A DNA stretch of 64,000 bases from Membranipora membranacea (lineage: Eukaryota > Bryozoa > Gymnolaemata > Cheilostomatida > Membraniporidae): NCBI GenBank assembly GCA_914767715.1, contig OU612071.1:14814948-14878947 (forward strand), written 5' to 3'. Numbering within the stretch: position 1 is the first letter of the stretch; the number at the start of each line of letters is the position of its first letter. The notes beneath the pieces were generated by a model. The model ran no database searches, had not been told where the DNA came from, and saw nothing but the letters and a program-made list of their open reading frames with translations. Of the stretch, positions 23,619 to 36,866 are shown piece by piece. A program made the position numbers and the translations under genes.

Positions 23619-24981
23619 AGAAAGAGGTAAAAGTCATTTTTTCATTTTTTATGACTGGGTTGTTGAACAAAAACACTTTCTCTCCACGTCACTACAAAAA
23701 TAGAAACCACGCTGATCTAAGTGATCTAAGTAATAAAAAGAAAAAATCTTGAGCTTAGATAGATAAGGATTAATTAAATGGCTCATCAACAGGTGTGAGA
23801 AATGAGGATTTAGATGGAAAACAGAAATTAGTGCGGAAAACAAATTGTAATCAATACAAATCATGATCAGCTAACCAATCGGATTCAAAAGTACATTCAA
23901 ATTAACTTGCAAGATATCGTAAATATAAATAAAAGGTTTAAAAAGTTTTTTTCATTTTTCTGGCATTTGCTTATCCAGTTAAATCCTGTCACCAGGCAAA
24001 CTGAACATCTGAAGACAATGATTTTCAATTCTTAGCTACTATTTAATTAATCTATGTCTCTAAAAAGTTTTTAAAAAATCAGCCTCGTTGGAGGAAAGAA
24101 GATGAGAGATGATTAAGAGTATAAGCTTATACAAGGATGGCTTCATGATGTTTTCGGCAGTGATAACTCTTTTACAAATTTGTCTGCCCAAGTCCAAATC
24201 ATAGATAAAAAATCGTTTCATCTTTCTTATAAAACAGTGTTGACCAAAGAGAACATCGAAAAAAAGAAGAGAACTTTTGACCTGAGAGATTTCGAAAATT
24301 GATCAGAGAACAGCGCATGAGTTGACTGCTATACAAATTGTCTACTCTGCAGAAAAGCTCATCTCACCGATCACACCAACTTAACGAAACACAGTTACAA
24401 TTGCAATATACAGAGATAATTCGGGCAAAAAGTTACAGTAAGCCTTAAAAGTCCCTCACATGCAAATATGTAACATCTCTTGTGGGCAACTATGTAAAAT
24501 CCCTCATAAGCAAGCAATTTAAAAGATTGCCACCGTTAACGATAAAGAAATAAATAAAAGTTCAAGTTGGATGATTACTTAAAAACGCATAAATCTGCTA
24601 CTGGACACAAAATTTTGTCTGTCAAAGTAAAAGTAATAGTAATATTTTTTATGTGATATTTGATCAAATCTACCCTCATTCAGATCAACAAATAGACCTT
24701 GCCGTAACAGAGAAATACTTATATAGAAGTTGCAGTTATTTGGGCTTGTGCAGTACAGTCAGCCACAACAATATCTGCAATTTAAACAGGGAAAGCGATG
24801 GAAGATTCACTGCTAAAGTAATGAATAACTACAACAGTTGCCGATCCTTAACAATAGATTGCCATAGTATGTGTAAATTGGTAAACACAGATCTATCATA
24901 CAAATTCTTTTCCCCTGTCTCAGTCATCCATGCAATTTAGCTAAATGGCTCACATGTCGCCACTTCTGATCCGCTAGAAGG
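23619..24981. other. Intergenic 3' of the WSC gene, nothing recognised
   Basis: AT-rich. A 95-codon open frame at 24653-24940 (+) is cysteine-containing (several CxxxxC spacings) but has no splice partners, no secretion signal and no known motif, so I do not call it a gene. The 3' untranslated region of the WSC gene lies at the right end. Confidence 0.4.
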
Positions 24982-27900
24982 TTACGGGTTGTAAAGTTTA
25001 AATCCTGTGATGTGATCAATTTTGAGGATTTGGGACATCGGCTCAGAGAACTCAGATTGAATCCTGAGGCTGTTAGCGGTAGCTGAGCAGATGTAGGTGT
25101 ACCATATTCCATAATCATCCCCCCTGTCTACAGTCTGTGTACACTCCTTCTTCAAATCTAATAAAACTGCAGCCATAGTAGGTCCTCCTGCATAACAACA
25201 AATACCTATTACCTACTAATAGGGGTTCAAATCTTCGCATTTCGGTAAGGATGTGTATATAGAGACAAGTTTAACTGATTGGTTTTTATATTCAGGCCAA
25301 GTTTATGTATCCAGGGAGATATACCAATAACGGTGTAGGTAGGAGGGGAACAATATCTTTATGAGGCGCAAAGTATTTTATTTTGGGGGCAAATATTTTC
25401 AGGTTTGGGTGGGCCTTGTTTGGTCTAGAACAAGTTTGAACGGACATAAACGCACACTTATTAAGGTTCCATGATGCATGTTGGACTGGGGGGACAAAAA
25501 TGAGCGTCTGTCACTTGTTACCACTATGGTACCGTGGTACAATGTTATTATGCAGTGTGTAATGTGACAGACTAAAATTAAGTCCAATACGAAGCTGTGC
25601 GAATATGCAAAGTCATATGGTCTGGAGGAAATGATGAGTCATTCAAGTAACCACAGTTTGTGCCACAAAATAAACAGGACAGGACAAAATAGAAAACCTG
25701 ACTGCTAGTCATGAAATACAACCAAAATGACGGCTGACTAAAGTTCAGTTGTTAAAAACATGTTACCTTGGTTTCAAACATGCAAGCAGGTGGGTGAAAA
25801 GGATCACTACAATCCAATATGTGCATGATCAGTGGTTCTTAGGCTTTTATACAGCATAATCACACTATGAGCAACTACTGTAGTAGGCCTACTTTAGATC
25901 GCTTCGCCCTCTCATGTGTATTATACATAACACAGGCAAAGCTATTCAATAATCGATAATCGCCTAACTCAACTGGTTGAGCATACCCTAAAAAAACTGA
26001 AATCTAATTTGTAATGCACCTATTGAAGCCACTTACTATATAGTCTCCACACAGAGTTAGCTCCATGTCCACCACAGGTTTGGTTAATGTCTCCATTACA
26101 TGGCATGACACACTCAGTCTCAATATGGCTCCCGTATTTACCGTAATCATCATCACAATAACATTCTCGTCTGTACTGAAGTCCCATGTATATGAAACCT
26201 GTGATAAAACGCATACAATGCATTTTAACAGAAGACCCACTCAGGCTGATGTACTTGGTCTCTTGGTCAGCGTATTTATTGTTACACATCTGGACCTCAA
26301 AGAAAATATCCTCAACTATCGACATTGAGACTTACCTTTCAAAGCACAGTAAACTGCGCATGAGCTGAGAGTCATGTTGTCATTAGAATGGTAGACAGAT
26401 CCATTCAGGTCCCTTGCAAAAATCATATCGTGGTAACAGCCAATATAGCTTTCTGCATCTGCCCAAAATAATCAACCATATTAGTTGTTTGTGGCGGTTA
26501 ATGTAAGATTGAATTATCAAGCCAAAATTTTCTTGAGGCTTCAAGTTTCATACTCATAATTCTGCTTGATTGTGCATAGTTGACATTGAGAATCATTAAT
26601 GAATTAAAATCCTTTGAGGCAACTATTTGTGAAGCATTTGCTTGTGTATATTTTCTATGTTTCTGGCACATCGTGTAAAACATCCATGTTGATGAAAATA
26701 CACAAATTAAAGAAAATACTATAACATGCACCACAACCTGTAGTCATTATTAATTGTTTTTTTTAATGGCTTGTTTCGGTTTTTCATCTAAAAGGCGCCA
26801 TTACAGCATGATATGGTGACCCGTCTAATGCAATATATTTCATGAGCGCTCATGGTTGGAATTGGCGTCATTATGAATAAGATATAACTTTTAGATTGTG
26901 TAGCTCAAAACATACAGATTCATTTTTTAAAAGATTTTTGGATCAGTGACCCTTTAAAAAAAACCGGGCCATGATAAAAACTGGAACATATTGCACTTCA
27001 TAAGTATATCCATTGTATGAAATTGAAAAAAAGATAATCAAATTGTAAATGAAAATTATTTTCAATCAATATTGGTAATGGCCTCGTGAAACGAAGTTCA
27101 TTAAATAATTCACCGTAGCATGTTGTATCCAATTATTCAAACAGATATTAGATAGGATATGTCATCGCTGACAATAACAACGTATTTATCAGCCATATTA
27201 ATTACTGCTAGCTTATAAAGGATATTAAGTTTGATAAAAATAGTGATTTAATTTCTGGTGGAAAATCCTTATAGACTTTAGTAAGTTATCAGGAGAGACC
27301 CCACATGCTATCATGCTCTTTAACTAAGACCCCATATCGTTTGACACGCTTCAAAAAGGCGCCTACATGCTTTACTGCTATAAAATGTTATATTTTCCAT
27401 GGATGGATGAATTTTTGGAACGATTGGAAAGCTAAATCAGTCCACAAAATACGGTTTAGTTAGTTATCTATCTTCTCTTGCCTATGAAGGTCACATGGCT
27501 TTAATGACACATCTTTATGAATGTCAAAGCATCATATACATTTCATTCTAGACTCTTGATTCTGAAACTAATTTGTAAAATAAACCTTGAAATAATAAAT
27601 AGTATTGATCTTCAGTCCCCATGTGTAAATCTCATCTGAGCTTTTCTCCAGTAAAATTCATAACATTACAAATATCGCTAGGAATATTATAATATTGTAT
27701 ACTATTATTGCTAGTCACAGGCCACAAAGAGGGTATCAATATTGAAAATATTCGAAATTTAATTAGGTTTGTTTCAATCAGGGAGTTAGAGAGAGGGAGT
27801 GGAAACGAAATGTAGCCTGTGACTTAGCAAGGCAGTTTCCAAGGGTTGTACTAATATGGTCCCTCCATTAAAATTCATTTAAGTCCTCAGTCTTTTTATA

Positions 27901-30176
27901 TGTCTGTCTCCAGTTGAAAATTATTAAAATATTTGAGATGTTTACTCAATGGTATATTCAGACACCCAGAGACAATATATCATGATGTAAATCACCACAA
28001 GTGTAGATGAGAAATAGCTAGTAATATAGTAACCACTTTTGCAGGGTATTGAATTATAATTCCAATGCAAATGTTTGATGGGGGATAGAGAGGCTGAAAA
28101 TAAATCATTCATTCACCATTTAAAAACCATGTGAGGAACTTAGACCAGATAAAAGTAGTGAAAGTACTTAAATAAGCCCTTTCTAACACCTAAGTGACAA
28201 TGGGAGGCATAACATACCACGTTTGACTGATGAAAACCGCCATTGATTACCAAATTATGAGGCAAATTTATGGCCATGTCTGCAGCTGAACTTTCCCTTC
28301 CCATATAAGTAGCAGAGGGCTTTGGAGTCCCAGGTAAAACTAGACTATAGTTTGAAACATGGACTATACCTGAGTGCTATTTATATCTCTCTGCTACTTA
28401 GTTTAGTTTCTTTTCAAGAGGTTCAAACACTTTAGGAAATTTGTGGTAGAGCCCATCTTGATAAATGGGATTTCACAACTATTCTCTTGCTGATTGGACA
28501 GTTCATCAAAATTGTTACAGCAGCTCAAGTTGTACTTCTTTTTGGCAGGAAGTCACTCTCTGCAGTCTCTGCTCTGATTGGCTGTGGTCATGAAAAAGCT
28601 TTGCTGATAAAGAGAGGACAATTACCAGTAGAGACAAACAACAATTTGAAATGAGAGGCCGTTTCCACTCCTTTTTCAAACTCCTTGTTTCAATACTGTA
28701 AAACTTTGCAATAGAGTCACCAGATTTGTAAATGAAGGTGACTTATATAATGCTATGTGTAGACGCGACTCATATCTGAATCATTTTTTTCTTTTTGTTT
28801 GCCATAGACAGTGACTTGCAAGTGAATAGATTTATCCCAGACATCTGTCAAAGAAATTGTGTAAGTGGGTTTAAATGTGTGATGACTTATAACTGTGTGC
28901 TGACTTCTAAATGTAAGAATTTTGAAAAAAAAGCATATCACTTATAAGCCTGGTGACTTCATAATGAGGATTCACAGAACATGGATGAAGTTATTGAAAA
29001 CATACGTTGTAAGGAGCGGATATGCAGAGTGACTTGACACACCAAGTATACAGATTGGAACCTGATCTCAGTCCATGGATTCAGCTCTTCATCAGTCACA
29101 ATACTTGTTATGATGGTACATTCGGAGCTGCATTGGTCGTCTAGGTGATATGTTGACTGCAATCTGGTTAAGCTGCTCTCATGCTCCAAATCTGGTGGGA
29201 AACAATGAGGCCTGATTAACAAACTGATATTCACACTTGGAATATGTTTAGACTGGAGCACTCAACAAGCGCTTGCTTAATAATTGTAAAATACTTTTAC
29301 ATAATCACATACAACCAGCTTAATCCCCTTATGAATAGTGATAGGTATATGTATATGCAGTAGATTAGTACCTTAGTGGTAGGATGTAGATATAGATAGA
29401 AATTCCCTTTAGTCTACAAATAGGGTTAACTGGACTGAAAGAATGGACACTATGTGTAAATTTGAATTCTACCTTATAAGTCGAATGTACCTGTTTTCAC
29501 CGTGTGCGGACCATCTTCCTTCCTCATTATGATGCGACCTAATGTATCCGATGAACAAACAGGCCCATAAATGACACAGTTGTAGTTCTTGTAACGATAC
29601 CCAGCGCAGATTTCCGATTTGTGACACGCCACAGCACATCTGAATACAGATTTGACAGGCATCTCGTCATAGACACTCAGACCTTCCTCAACATACTGGC
29701 TGTAGAAATTTTCTTGCTGATCTAGGTTGCCATCTGAAATATAAACACATATATTTCCCATTGTAACTAGGATTCAGACTCTTGTAGGAAACCGCTCCAA
29801 TAGAAAAATTTACTACTCCATTACAAACCAAATGGTTTCTGTGAGAGTTGCAACCATTTTTCATCTTATCATTTCTTATTCATTTCTGCTTGCTCATAAT
29901 AAATAAACAAACTCAAATTCACAACAGAAGTCTTTCTGCTTCGAAGTGACTATCCATTAAAGCTCTCTTACGCACAATTATTCTGCGTACTAGAATCATC
30001 ATTGTTCATGTTTTTTTGTTCTATCCAAGTGAATTTGTTGATCCACCAAATAATCGACATCAGAAATGATTCTTAAAGTTACATAAAAGTGAAACACTCA
30101 GTGTTAATTACTCACCAACAAAATCAAATATAACACATATAGATAATGTCAGCACACCGCAGCTAGAAAGTCTCAT
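24982..30176 (-). CDS. Secreted PAN/apple, FTP-like and WSC domain protein, complete 6-exon gene
   Basis: Minus-strand exons 30116-30176, 29491-29733, 29006-29191, 26336-26458, 26037-26198 and 24982-25187 join in phase to 326 aa. Residues 1-20 (MRLSSCGVLTLSICVIFDFV) are a signal peptide. Residues 22-101 form a PAN/apple module with spacing CAVACHKSEICAG...NYNCVIYG. Residues 102-164 resemble part of a fucolectin/F5-8 (FTP) domain: CSSECTIIT, NPWTEIRF, VTLHIRS. Residues 165-258 are a WSC domain: YIGCYHD, FIYMGLQYRRECYC, CVMPCNGDINQTCGG. The last 67 residues, with three cysteines, are unassigned. WSC and FTP modules bind carbohydrate in known proteins and PAN binds protein or glycan, so an extracellular lectin-like role is inferred. 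There is no membrane span. Every intron is phase 1. An exon completing the FTP-like fold could be missing from the 2.5-kb intron 26459-29005. Confidence 0.85.
25955..25990 (+). repeat. Weak A-box-like SINE relic
   Basis: TAACTCAACTGGTTGAGCAT resembles a tRNA A-box region, but no B box follows at the right distance. If real it is a short relic in a WSC-gene intron. Confidence 0.2.
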
Positions 30177-31459
30177 TTTCTGTGTGTTTATCTGACCGGC
30201 AGTAGCTTGTGTTGATGATTAAGTCTTCCACATGTGGTTAAAACAGACTTACAAATGAATGTGTTAAAAAGTTTGTAGCACCAATACTGAAGGTCCTGCC
30301 TGAAGGATGAATTACACAACACGGGTCACTGCTCCTAATCACATCACATCACATCATAATGATATGTTGATATTCGGATCGGTCTTTGACATTACAGAAA
30401 TCTCGCAACATCATTAAACAGGCTGACTGATCCTTTTAGCACCTTGAAACATTACAGTAAAGACTGTGGCACATATATATGCTTCTAGGACTAGATAATA
30501 ACCATGATAAAAGATTCAAATTTCATTGAGGACCTGTCAACTATTAATTAGTTAATGCAAACTAGTGAGCTGAATTGAATATAAAGGAAATTTAATTAAA
30601 TCATTTTTGCACTAGAAAACTTTCCACGATAAGTAAGGGGTTACACCCAACCTGGAATTGAATCGAAAAAAAATCCACCAACCTTCCGTTGACAATTTGT
30701 CTATATACTTGTCTACCGGCTATATTTTTATGACATTAGCTTGGACATCAGCGTGGACATCAGAGTGTCAAGTCTCATTTTTAATTATCATGAATATATT
30801 TCATAAGCATTTGAACCATAAAAGTTTTAGTATGTAAACTTTGCGTTTTCATCAACTTTGAACTAAAGAAGATATTTGATTCCATTGGGAGACATGCAGA
30901 GATGTATGATTGAAATTTAGATTCTTCAATGCATCACGGTTATGTGTAACATTGAGCGCTATGAGTCTACCCCTGAATTGTCCTTCATGCCACTGGCCTG
31001 GCTGTGACAGTTGGTTGCATCACCAAGCTATATCATATATATATAAGAGGCTTACTCCACCATATGTTACGCTTTATGGATCATTGACAATAAGGATACT
31101 AGGATACAGGAAAGTTGGCCTACCATCGCTCTTAGATCTGTGTAATTATGCATGCTAAAAGCATGATTGTTGCTATTTCTACTAACCCCATCTTAGAGGA
31201 TAGCGATTGTCAGCTATACACTCTATAATCAAATATTTTCACTCTAAGAAGAACTCCGTCAGACCGAATTAATAATCTGTGTTTTCTCTAAATGCGAAGA
31301 AGAAAAAGGCTTCTATACTCCTACCATTACTATAGAGCATCGCATCATTTGTTTTGGAATGTCTCACTGACCAAGAACCAGCGAACTTGCCAGAAGTTTG
31401 TATTACGCATCCAATTTCATGGTGGCGATAAAAATTAATGCTCACAATAAGGTAAAATA
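30177..31459. other. Intergenic between the WSC gene and a LINE
   Basis: This contains the promoter side of the WSC gene (minus strand). No TATA box or other element can be assigned with confidence. The open frame at 30910-31158 has no supporting signal. An ACATC/ATCAC tandem patch lies near 30340-30356. Confidence 0.35.
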
Positions 31460-33358
31460 ATGACAAAGAGTGGAGATAATCCACTTAACTTTAGTTTTTC
31501 AACAAAGCTTCTGTTCGGATGGGAGGGTTCATGGCATAGGCACCTGGGAACTTGCGGGCCATTAACTTTTGCCCGAATTAAGTATAAACCACCACAAACT
31601 TGTATTGGACATGGGCAAACTACAGGCTGCATAGTTGGTACCCAGGAAGATCAAGGATTGGCTGTTTGTAAATCTCATAGCTACAAACCAGAGCAGGACA
31701 TGGAAAATAGTCTGTCAATTTTTATTATGTTGAAAGGAAAATGGATCAGAATGTGCAGGGCGGTTCGCAACCACAAAACGGCCAAATGTCAGTCTTCCAT
31801 CCAGCATGAGATTAGGTATGCCAAGCGAACGTTAGCCAATCAAGTAGACGTGAAGTTCCAAACAGACAGTAAGACCGCTTGGGCTAATTTGAAATCTCTG
31901 CTTAAATTGAATGATAATCGTGCTGAGTGCTCTGTGAACGTCAATACCTTGAATACTCTTTTTGCTAGATATGAGACTGATTCTGTGATAATACCTGATC
32001 TGCCTTCTGTAGATCCTAATGTTGAATTTTTTACTATCAGTGATGTGTACAATGTGTTCAGGAACGTAAACGTTGGTAAAAGTAGTGGCCCTGATGGAAT
32101 ATCGGCACGGATGATAAGAACACTAGCAGATTGTATAGCTGCTCCTATGTGTACTTTGTTCAATATCTCGCTACAAAGTGCCACTGTGCCCGATATTTGG
32201 AAAGCTGCCAATATAGTGCCTTTACCTAAACTGAAAGGCGCAACAGAACCTAAAGACTTTAGGCCCATCGCCCTGACACCATTCCTCGCTAAGTGTCTTG
32301 AGAAACTTGTAGCGCCCCACATCAGTGCTCACATTGCCGATAGTAACCAGTTTGCCTATAAACGTAACAGCAGTACAGACGATACACTATTGTTGTTACT
32401 TGACAAAATCACTAATCATCTCGATAGCTCTGCAAAGAATTATGTACGCTCGATTTTCATTGACTTTAGCAGTGCTTTTAATACAATCAACAGTAACACC
32501 CTAGTCCAAAAGATGTCATCTCATAAAGTAAACCCCAACATCGTATCCTGGTCATATAACTTTCTGTCATCACGTACACAGCGAGTGAAAGTAGGTAATA
32601 CTCTATCTAACAGCATCATAACACCAACTGGATGCCCTCAGGGATATGTCCTCAGTCCCATCCTCTTCTCACTTTACGTAGACGACATGGCAGTAAGTGA
32701 TGATCACACCATCATAAAATACGCCGATGACACTGTGATATTAGAATTCATCTCGCCAAAATCACCATCATCACTGCAAGTTGAAATCAATAATATCAGA
32801 TCCTGGTGCACAAGAAACAGTCTGCTCATCAACACAAAGAAAACCAAAGAGCTTGTTTTCTGTAATCTACGCGATGATCCTGACCCTCCACCCATCATGA
32901 TCAACAACTCCACCATCGAACGAGTAGATGAATACAAATATCTTGGCACCACACTCAATCATAAGCTTAACTTCAATACGAACACCAAAAACATCATCAG
33001 CAAAGCTAACAAACGACTATTCATCATGAAGCAGCTAGCCTTTATGAATGTCAAGACAACTACCATTAAGCTGGCATACACCTCATTTCTCGAAAGTGTC
33101 CTACAATATCACCTATGTATTATATACGGACACCTCTCATCTGATATTAAGAACCAGTACAATCACCTCATCAACACAGCACGTAGACTAAGCAAAGGCA
33201 GGCTTGAAGTTACAACCATAGACAATATATTCGATAAGTTCTTCAAAACTAAATGCCTGAGAATGTTCGCTTCGGGCAAAGACACTGTCATAACGCTAGA
33301 ACAACTCCCTTCTGGTAGATACAGAGTGCCAGCCTACCGTGTAAACTGCCGTAAATAG
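31460..33358 (+). mobile_element. Non-LTR retrotransposon (LINE), reverse transcriptase frame without endonuclease
   Basis: A single uninterrupted frame of 632 codons, by far the longest in the window. The reverse transcriptase motifs appear in order: GKSSGPDGISARMI, PKDFRPIALTPFLAK, QFAYKRNSSTDDTL, FIDFSSAFNTIN, GCPQGYVLSPILFSLYVDD and the catalytic KYADDTVI, then EYKYLGTTL in the thumb. The layout is that of CR1/Jockey-type LINEs. The apurinic endonuclease expected at the N-terminus is absent, and the first 80 or so codons do not look like LINE protein, so this is a 5'-truncated copy. Because the frame is intact it is probably young. It shares the ending PSGRYR with the copy at 53408-54850, so both belong to related families. 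Confidence 0.93.
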
Positions 33359-33504
33359 TGTTTTCGCTCATTATGTGTAAAACTGCTCAATCGAATAGCT
33401 TGATTCATTTATTATAAATCTAGTCAATGTTTTATTATAATTTTTAAAACTTTATTTTATTCACAGAGCACAAGAGAAACATTGATTTAATCATGAGAAT
33501 TGAT

Positions 33505-33535
33505 ACAAATATATACATACATACATACATACATA
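33505..33535. repeat. Tetranucleotide microsatellite (ATAC)n
   Basis: A short tandem tract of CATA units, directly downstream of the LINE. Confidence 0.85.
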
Positions 33536-33692
33536 GCAGGTATCACCATGATAAGGAAGTGCAGGTATTTTCTTTTGCCCACAGTTGAAAGTTGTTCTGT
33601 GTAATCCGTTTCAAATAAGCTAAATTATCTGAATTAGAACATATTTCGATATTGGCATGGTAACATTATCAACCATAAATATAGGATATCCG

Positions 33693-33697
<5 letters not shown>

Positions 33698-33730
<33 letters not shown>
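33698..33730. repeat. (AT)n microsatellite
   Basis: Uninterrupted alternating TA dinucleotide tract of about 30 bases. Confidence 0.9.
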
Positions 33731-33734
<4 letters not shown>

Positions 33735-36700
33735 GTACTGACTACTTACGATGACTTTTTTTATCCAGACGTATACCTATGGACAAGCTGACAGGAGGAA
33801 ATACAGTAGGCGATTTTCTTACGTCTTTAAAAATTCATATATTTTTAAGATTCAGATTTTTATATTCCGATATCAAGAATTTCTGGACTTCAAGTTAGTG
33901 TTTTTGTTTGGTAATCGCTACTACAAATGGCAGTTTCAAAGCCGTCAACCATTCACCTCCAGTCAGGTTTTCCACAGGTTAGTTGTAAACCATGGAATTC
34001 ACTGCCATTGACTAGTACTGAAAAGATGAAACAAACCCACCAGTGGTGTAACAGTACGTAGTTGACACAGGACACACCTAATATGGCTGGCAAGAACTAT
34101 AGTGTCAAGAACCAGCCTGCCTAATTACGATTTAAGATGATGAGTTTGCGGTTGAGATATTGGCTTATTTTAATGGGCAAACACAGCAGGATTTTCCACT
34201 GACTGGTAGACGACAACCTGTGAGTGAACTGCCTGGTGTGGGCTTAATGTGTGAACCTGTCTGAAAAAGATGCCACGTATAGTGATCTCGAAAACTACTT
34301 TTTCAGGCCAAAATTTAATATTCATTATGACAACGTTGATGATACATGTAATGGATAATAGGCGCGTGCAACCAGAATTTTTTTGGTCATGGATTTACAC
34401 AGAAATTAAATAGGGCAGCGACAACATCGTCCACTCTCGAGTTCATAGTTCATAGTGGCCAAACTTTGGAAATCTGAGAAACCTGAGAATTCAGTAAGGC
34501 TTGCTCATACGATTTATATCTTAATTATTATGGCTCATCCAAAGTTTCAATAGTAGGTCTTATAAAATCTTTCCTTCATTATTCATTACATACAGGGTTA
34601 CTAGTGCCCTGCACCCAACTCTAAATGGTTGTGTCAACGAAGTGTTAGGACTATAATCCAACTTAAACACAATCTATAAATATGTACATTCTCAAACTCA
34701 GAACACCCACCATATAAGGTTATCCAATATAAGCACAGCAATATACAGGTCGGGGTACAGAGACACCCTGTCTCTCCTGGTCCAAAAGATAAATTGTTGA
34801 CAGTGTATTGGATGCGTGTAAAGGAATAAAAAAATCCCCACTTTATTAGATATTTACCAACTGCTACACAATGAAACAAGGTAATCAAGTAATTAGGAAT
34901 AATTAGGGTAACCTCTCTGTTTATGACACTCAAGCTATCAGCTTAACATTCATTGTGGCAATCATGTTGAATCTAATTTCAACATTTAACCGGGTTTCTG
35001 TTAGCATAAACATCACTCACACAAGGACCAGCAAAGGGAGAGAGAAGAACAGCTACTTATGCACCATTACAACTGACATAGCAGGAAGAGATAGAGAGGT
35101 CTTTGGCTCAATTTTACACAGGTAGTTATATATTCCAAGTCTACAATACATTTTTGCATATGTACTATTCAGTGAAGGAATATCCTTAAAAATTTTATGA
35201 TATTAATTGAGCTATCATATACCTGGAGACAGTCAGTTAAGGATAGATAACCAAGTCAACATGGAAAGATGGAACTTATGCTGTAACTAACTATCTGGCA
35301 TTCTTCTTTTTTAAACAGTGGCCTAATTCAATAACAGAGATAACAGAGATATGTTCAGGTGTTGATTTAAACAGGGATTCCACGTGATAGATAAACACTC
35401 TAGTTCTCTTCTCATAAACCTTGCAGTGGTGAGAGGACTGTATGTCACATGGTCATGTATAGGTATCTTGAAGCATGAATTTGTCAAGTTCCCGTTGGCT
35501 GTCAATACAGCCACGGATTTATAGTTATCTGTACAAAATCATCAATGTTGTCCATCCAGTGTACCTATCCAGTCTAAATACTCCTACTGTTAATTGTAAT
35601 TTCCATCAAGTTGAATTTCAAGGTCATGCTAAAGTCAATGAGTGCAATGCCATAAGACGTTGTGTTCACCTTCTATCTAAGTTGAAAATTGAACCAGACA
35701 TACGACAAGTAAAATGCCTGCATTTATGAAGCAGCTGTTATTTGATTAGTCAATGTTAAATTCAGTAAAATCCATATCATCATCTTGCGATGTCTACACC
35801 ACATGAAAGAATTTTCATGATGGTATGAAACCTTTCCCTGAGATATCAACACATATATTTGCGGCTGGCGTAGATTAACAACTAACTCATCCCATTCCCC
35901 CACGAATATTTGGAAAACTCTTCATGTTCACGAGAGAGTTGGCAAAAGGTGCTAACTGTTTTCGCAGTCATATTTTTCTGATGAATATACATAGTTCTGT
36001 CTAGGTTAACTATGATATTTATCTTTGATTTAAAGTAAAGTAAACACTTTTTTTATTTAGATGCTCTCCAGCAATCTTTACATTGAATATAATGATACAG
36101 ATACATATAAGATCGATGATACATGATACAAGATACATAAGATACATGAAACACAAGATTGATGATACATGATACGACTCATCTGATTAGCGCACCCTTG
36201 TACAATGTAAGGGTGGGCAAGCTATGCCATTGATCGGAGAGCTCACCTCCTTCAGCAGAATGGGTAGCGACCGGGATTCGAACCTGCAACTCTCAGATTG
36301 AGAAGGTCGAATCCTAACCACTACACCACCCTGCCTGCCTGATAGAACATGTTCAGATGCTTTGACTTATGCAATAATATCATTTACACTTAGTTTGAGA
36401 CATCATTGTGCTTTATCAAAAACTATAACCGCAAACAATGCTATGCTCTTGTTGACGCTGCTTAGTGACATCCCCAAGCTTTGCTGTTATTGCCCATTGT
36501 CATTATAATTTTCCTATTTCCACTTTTCTTCTATTGTGGCATTTCTCTGTTTTCATCAGATATAGAAAACTTGCGGAGGTACTGCAAATTTAGAAAAGAA
36601 CAAATCATTAGCAACCAAAAATGGCTAACCAAGAACACAATGAGGTTTGTTGAGACAAATTCCAAAACTAAAGGGAATCATCCACTTGTTAAAGAAATTT

Positions 36701-36866
36701 GACTACCTATACGAAATGGTTATAAGATTGGAAAGATTTAACTCATGTTAATTGAACCATGGGACCTAATTAGGTCCAATCATTGCACCCTGTTTGGCAG
36801 AAAACATGAAAGGTCCCTCATATCTTATACAGGTCATTACCAACAATTCACTTTTGTGATTTGTAG
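33731..36866. other. Intergenic 5' of the Tnp2-like gene
   Basis: Several open frames of 60-100 codons (33751-34011, 34634-34933 minus, 35475-35729, 36481-36702) show no domain and no joined splice sites. A patch of GATACATGATACAAGATACA-type words lies at about 36090-36180, next to a SINE-like copy. Upstream exons of the transposase gene may be hidden here. Confidence 0.4.
36185..36345 (-). repeat. tRNA-derived SINE-like copy, second family
   Basis: On the minus strand GGTGTAGTGGTTAGGATTCG (A-box region, about 36310-36330) is followed by the B box GGTTCGAATCCC (about 36273-36284). The head differs from the copies at 690, 11760 and 45825, so it derives from another tRNA. The acceptor end does not fold into a tRNA. 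Confidence 0.6.

Noticed and set aside
24653-24940. A 95-codon cysteine-containing plus-strand protein
   Set aside because: No signal peptide, no splice partners, no recognised domain; AT-rich spacer.
28753-28941. An extra WSC-gene exon (VISHHTFKPTYTISLTDVW)
   Set aside because: It has an acceptor-like AG but does not fit the phase-1 pattern, and no donor follows in frame.
34634-34933. A 99-codon minus-strand hydrophobic protein
   Set aside because: No domain, no conserved start, no splice context; composition matches the surrounding spacer.
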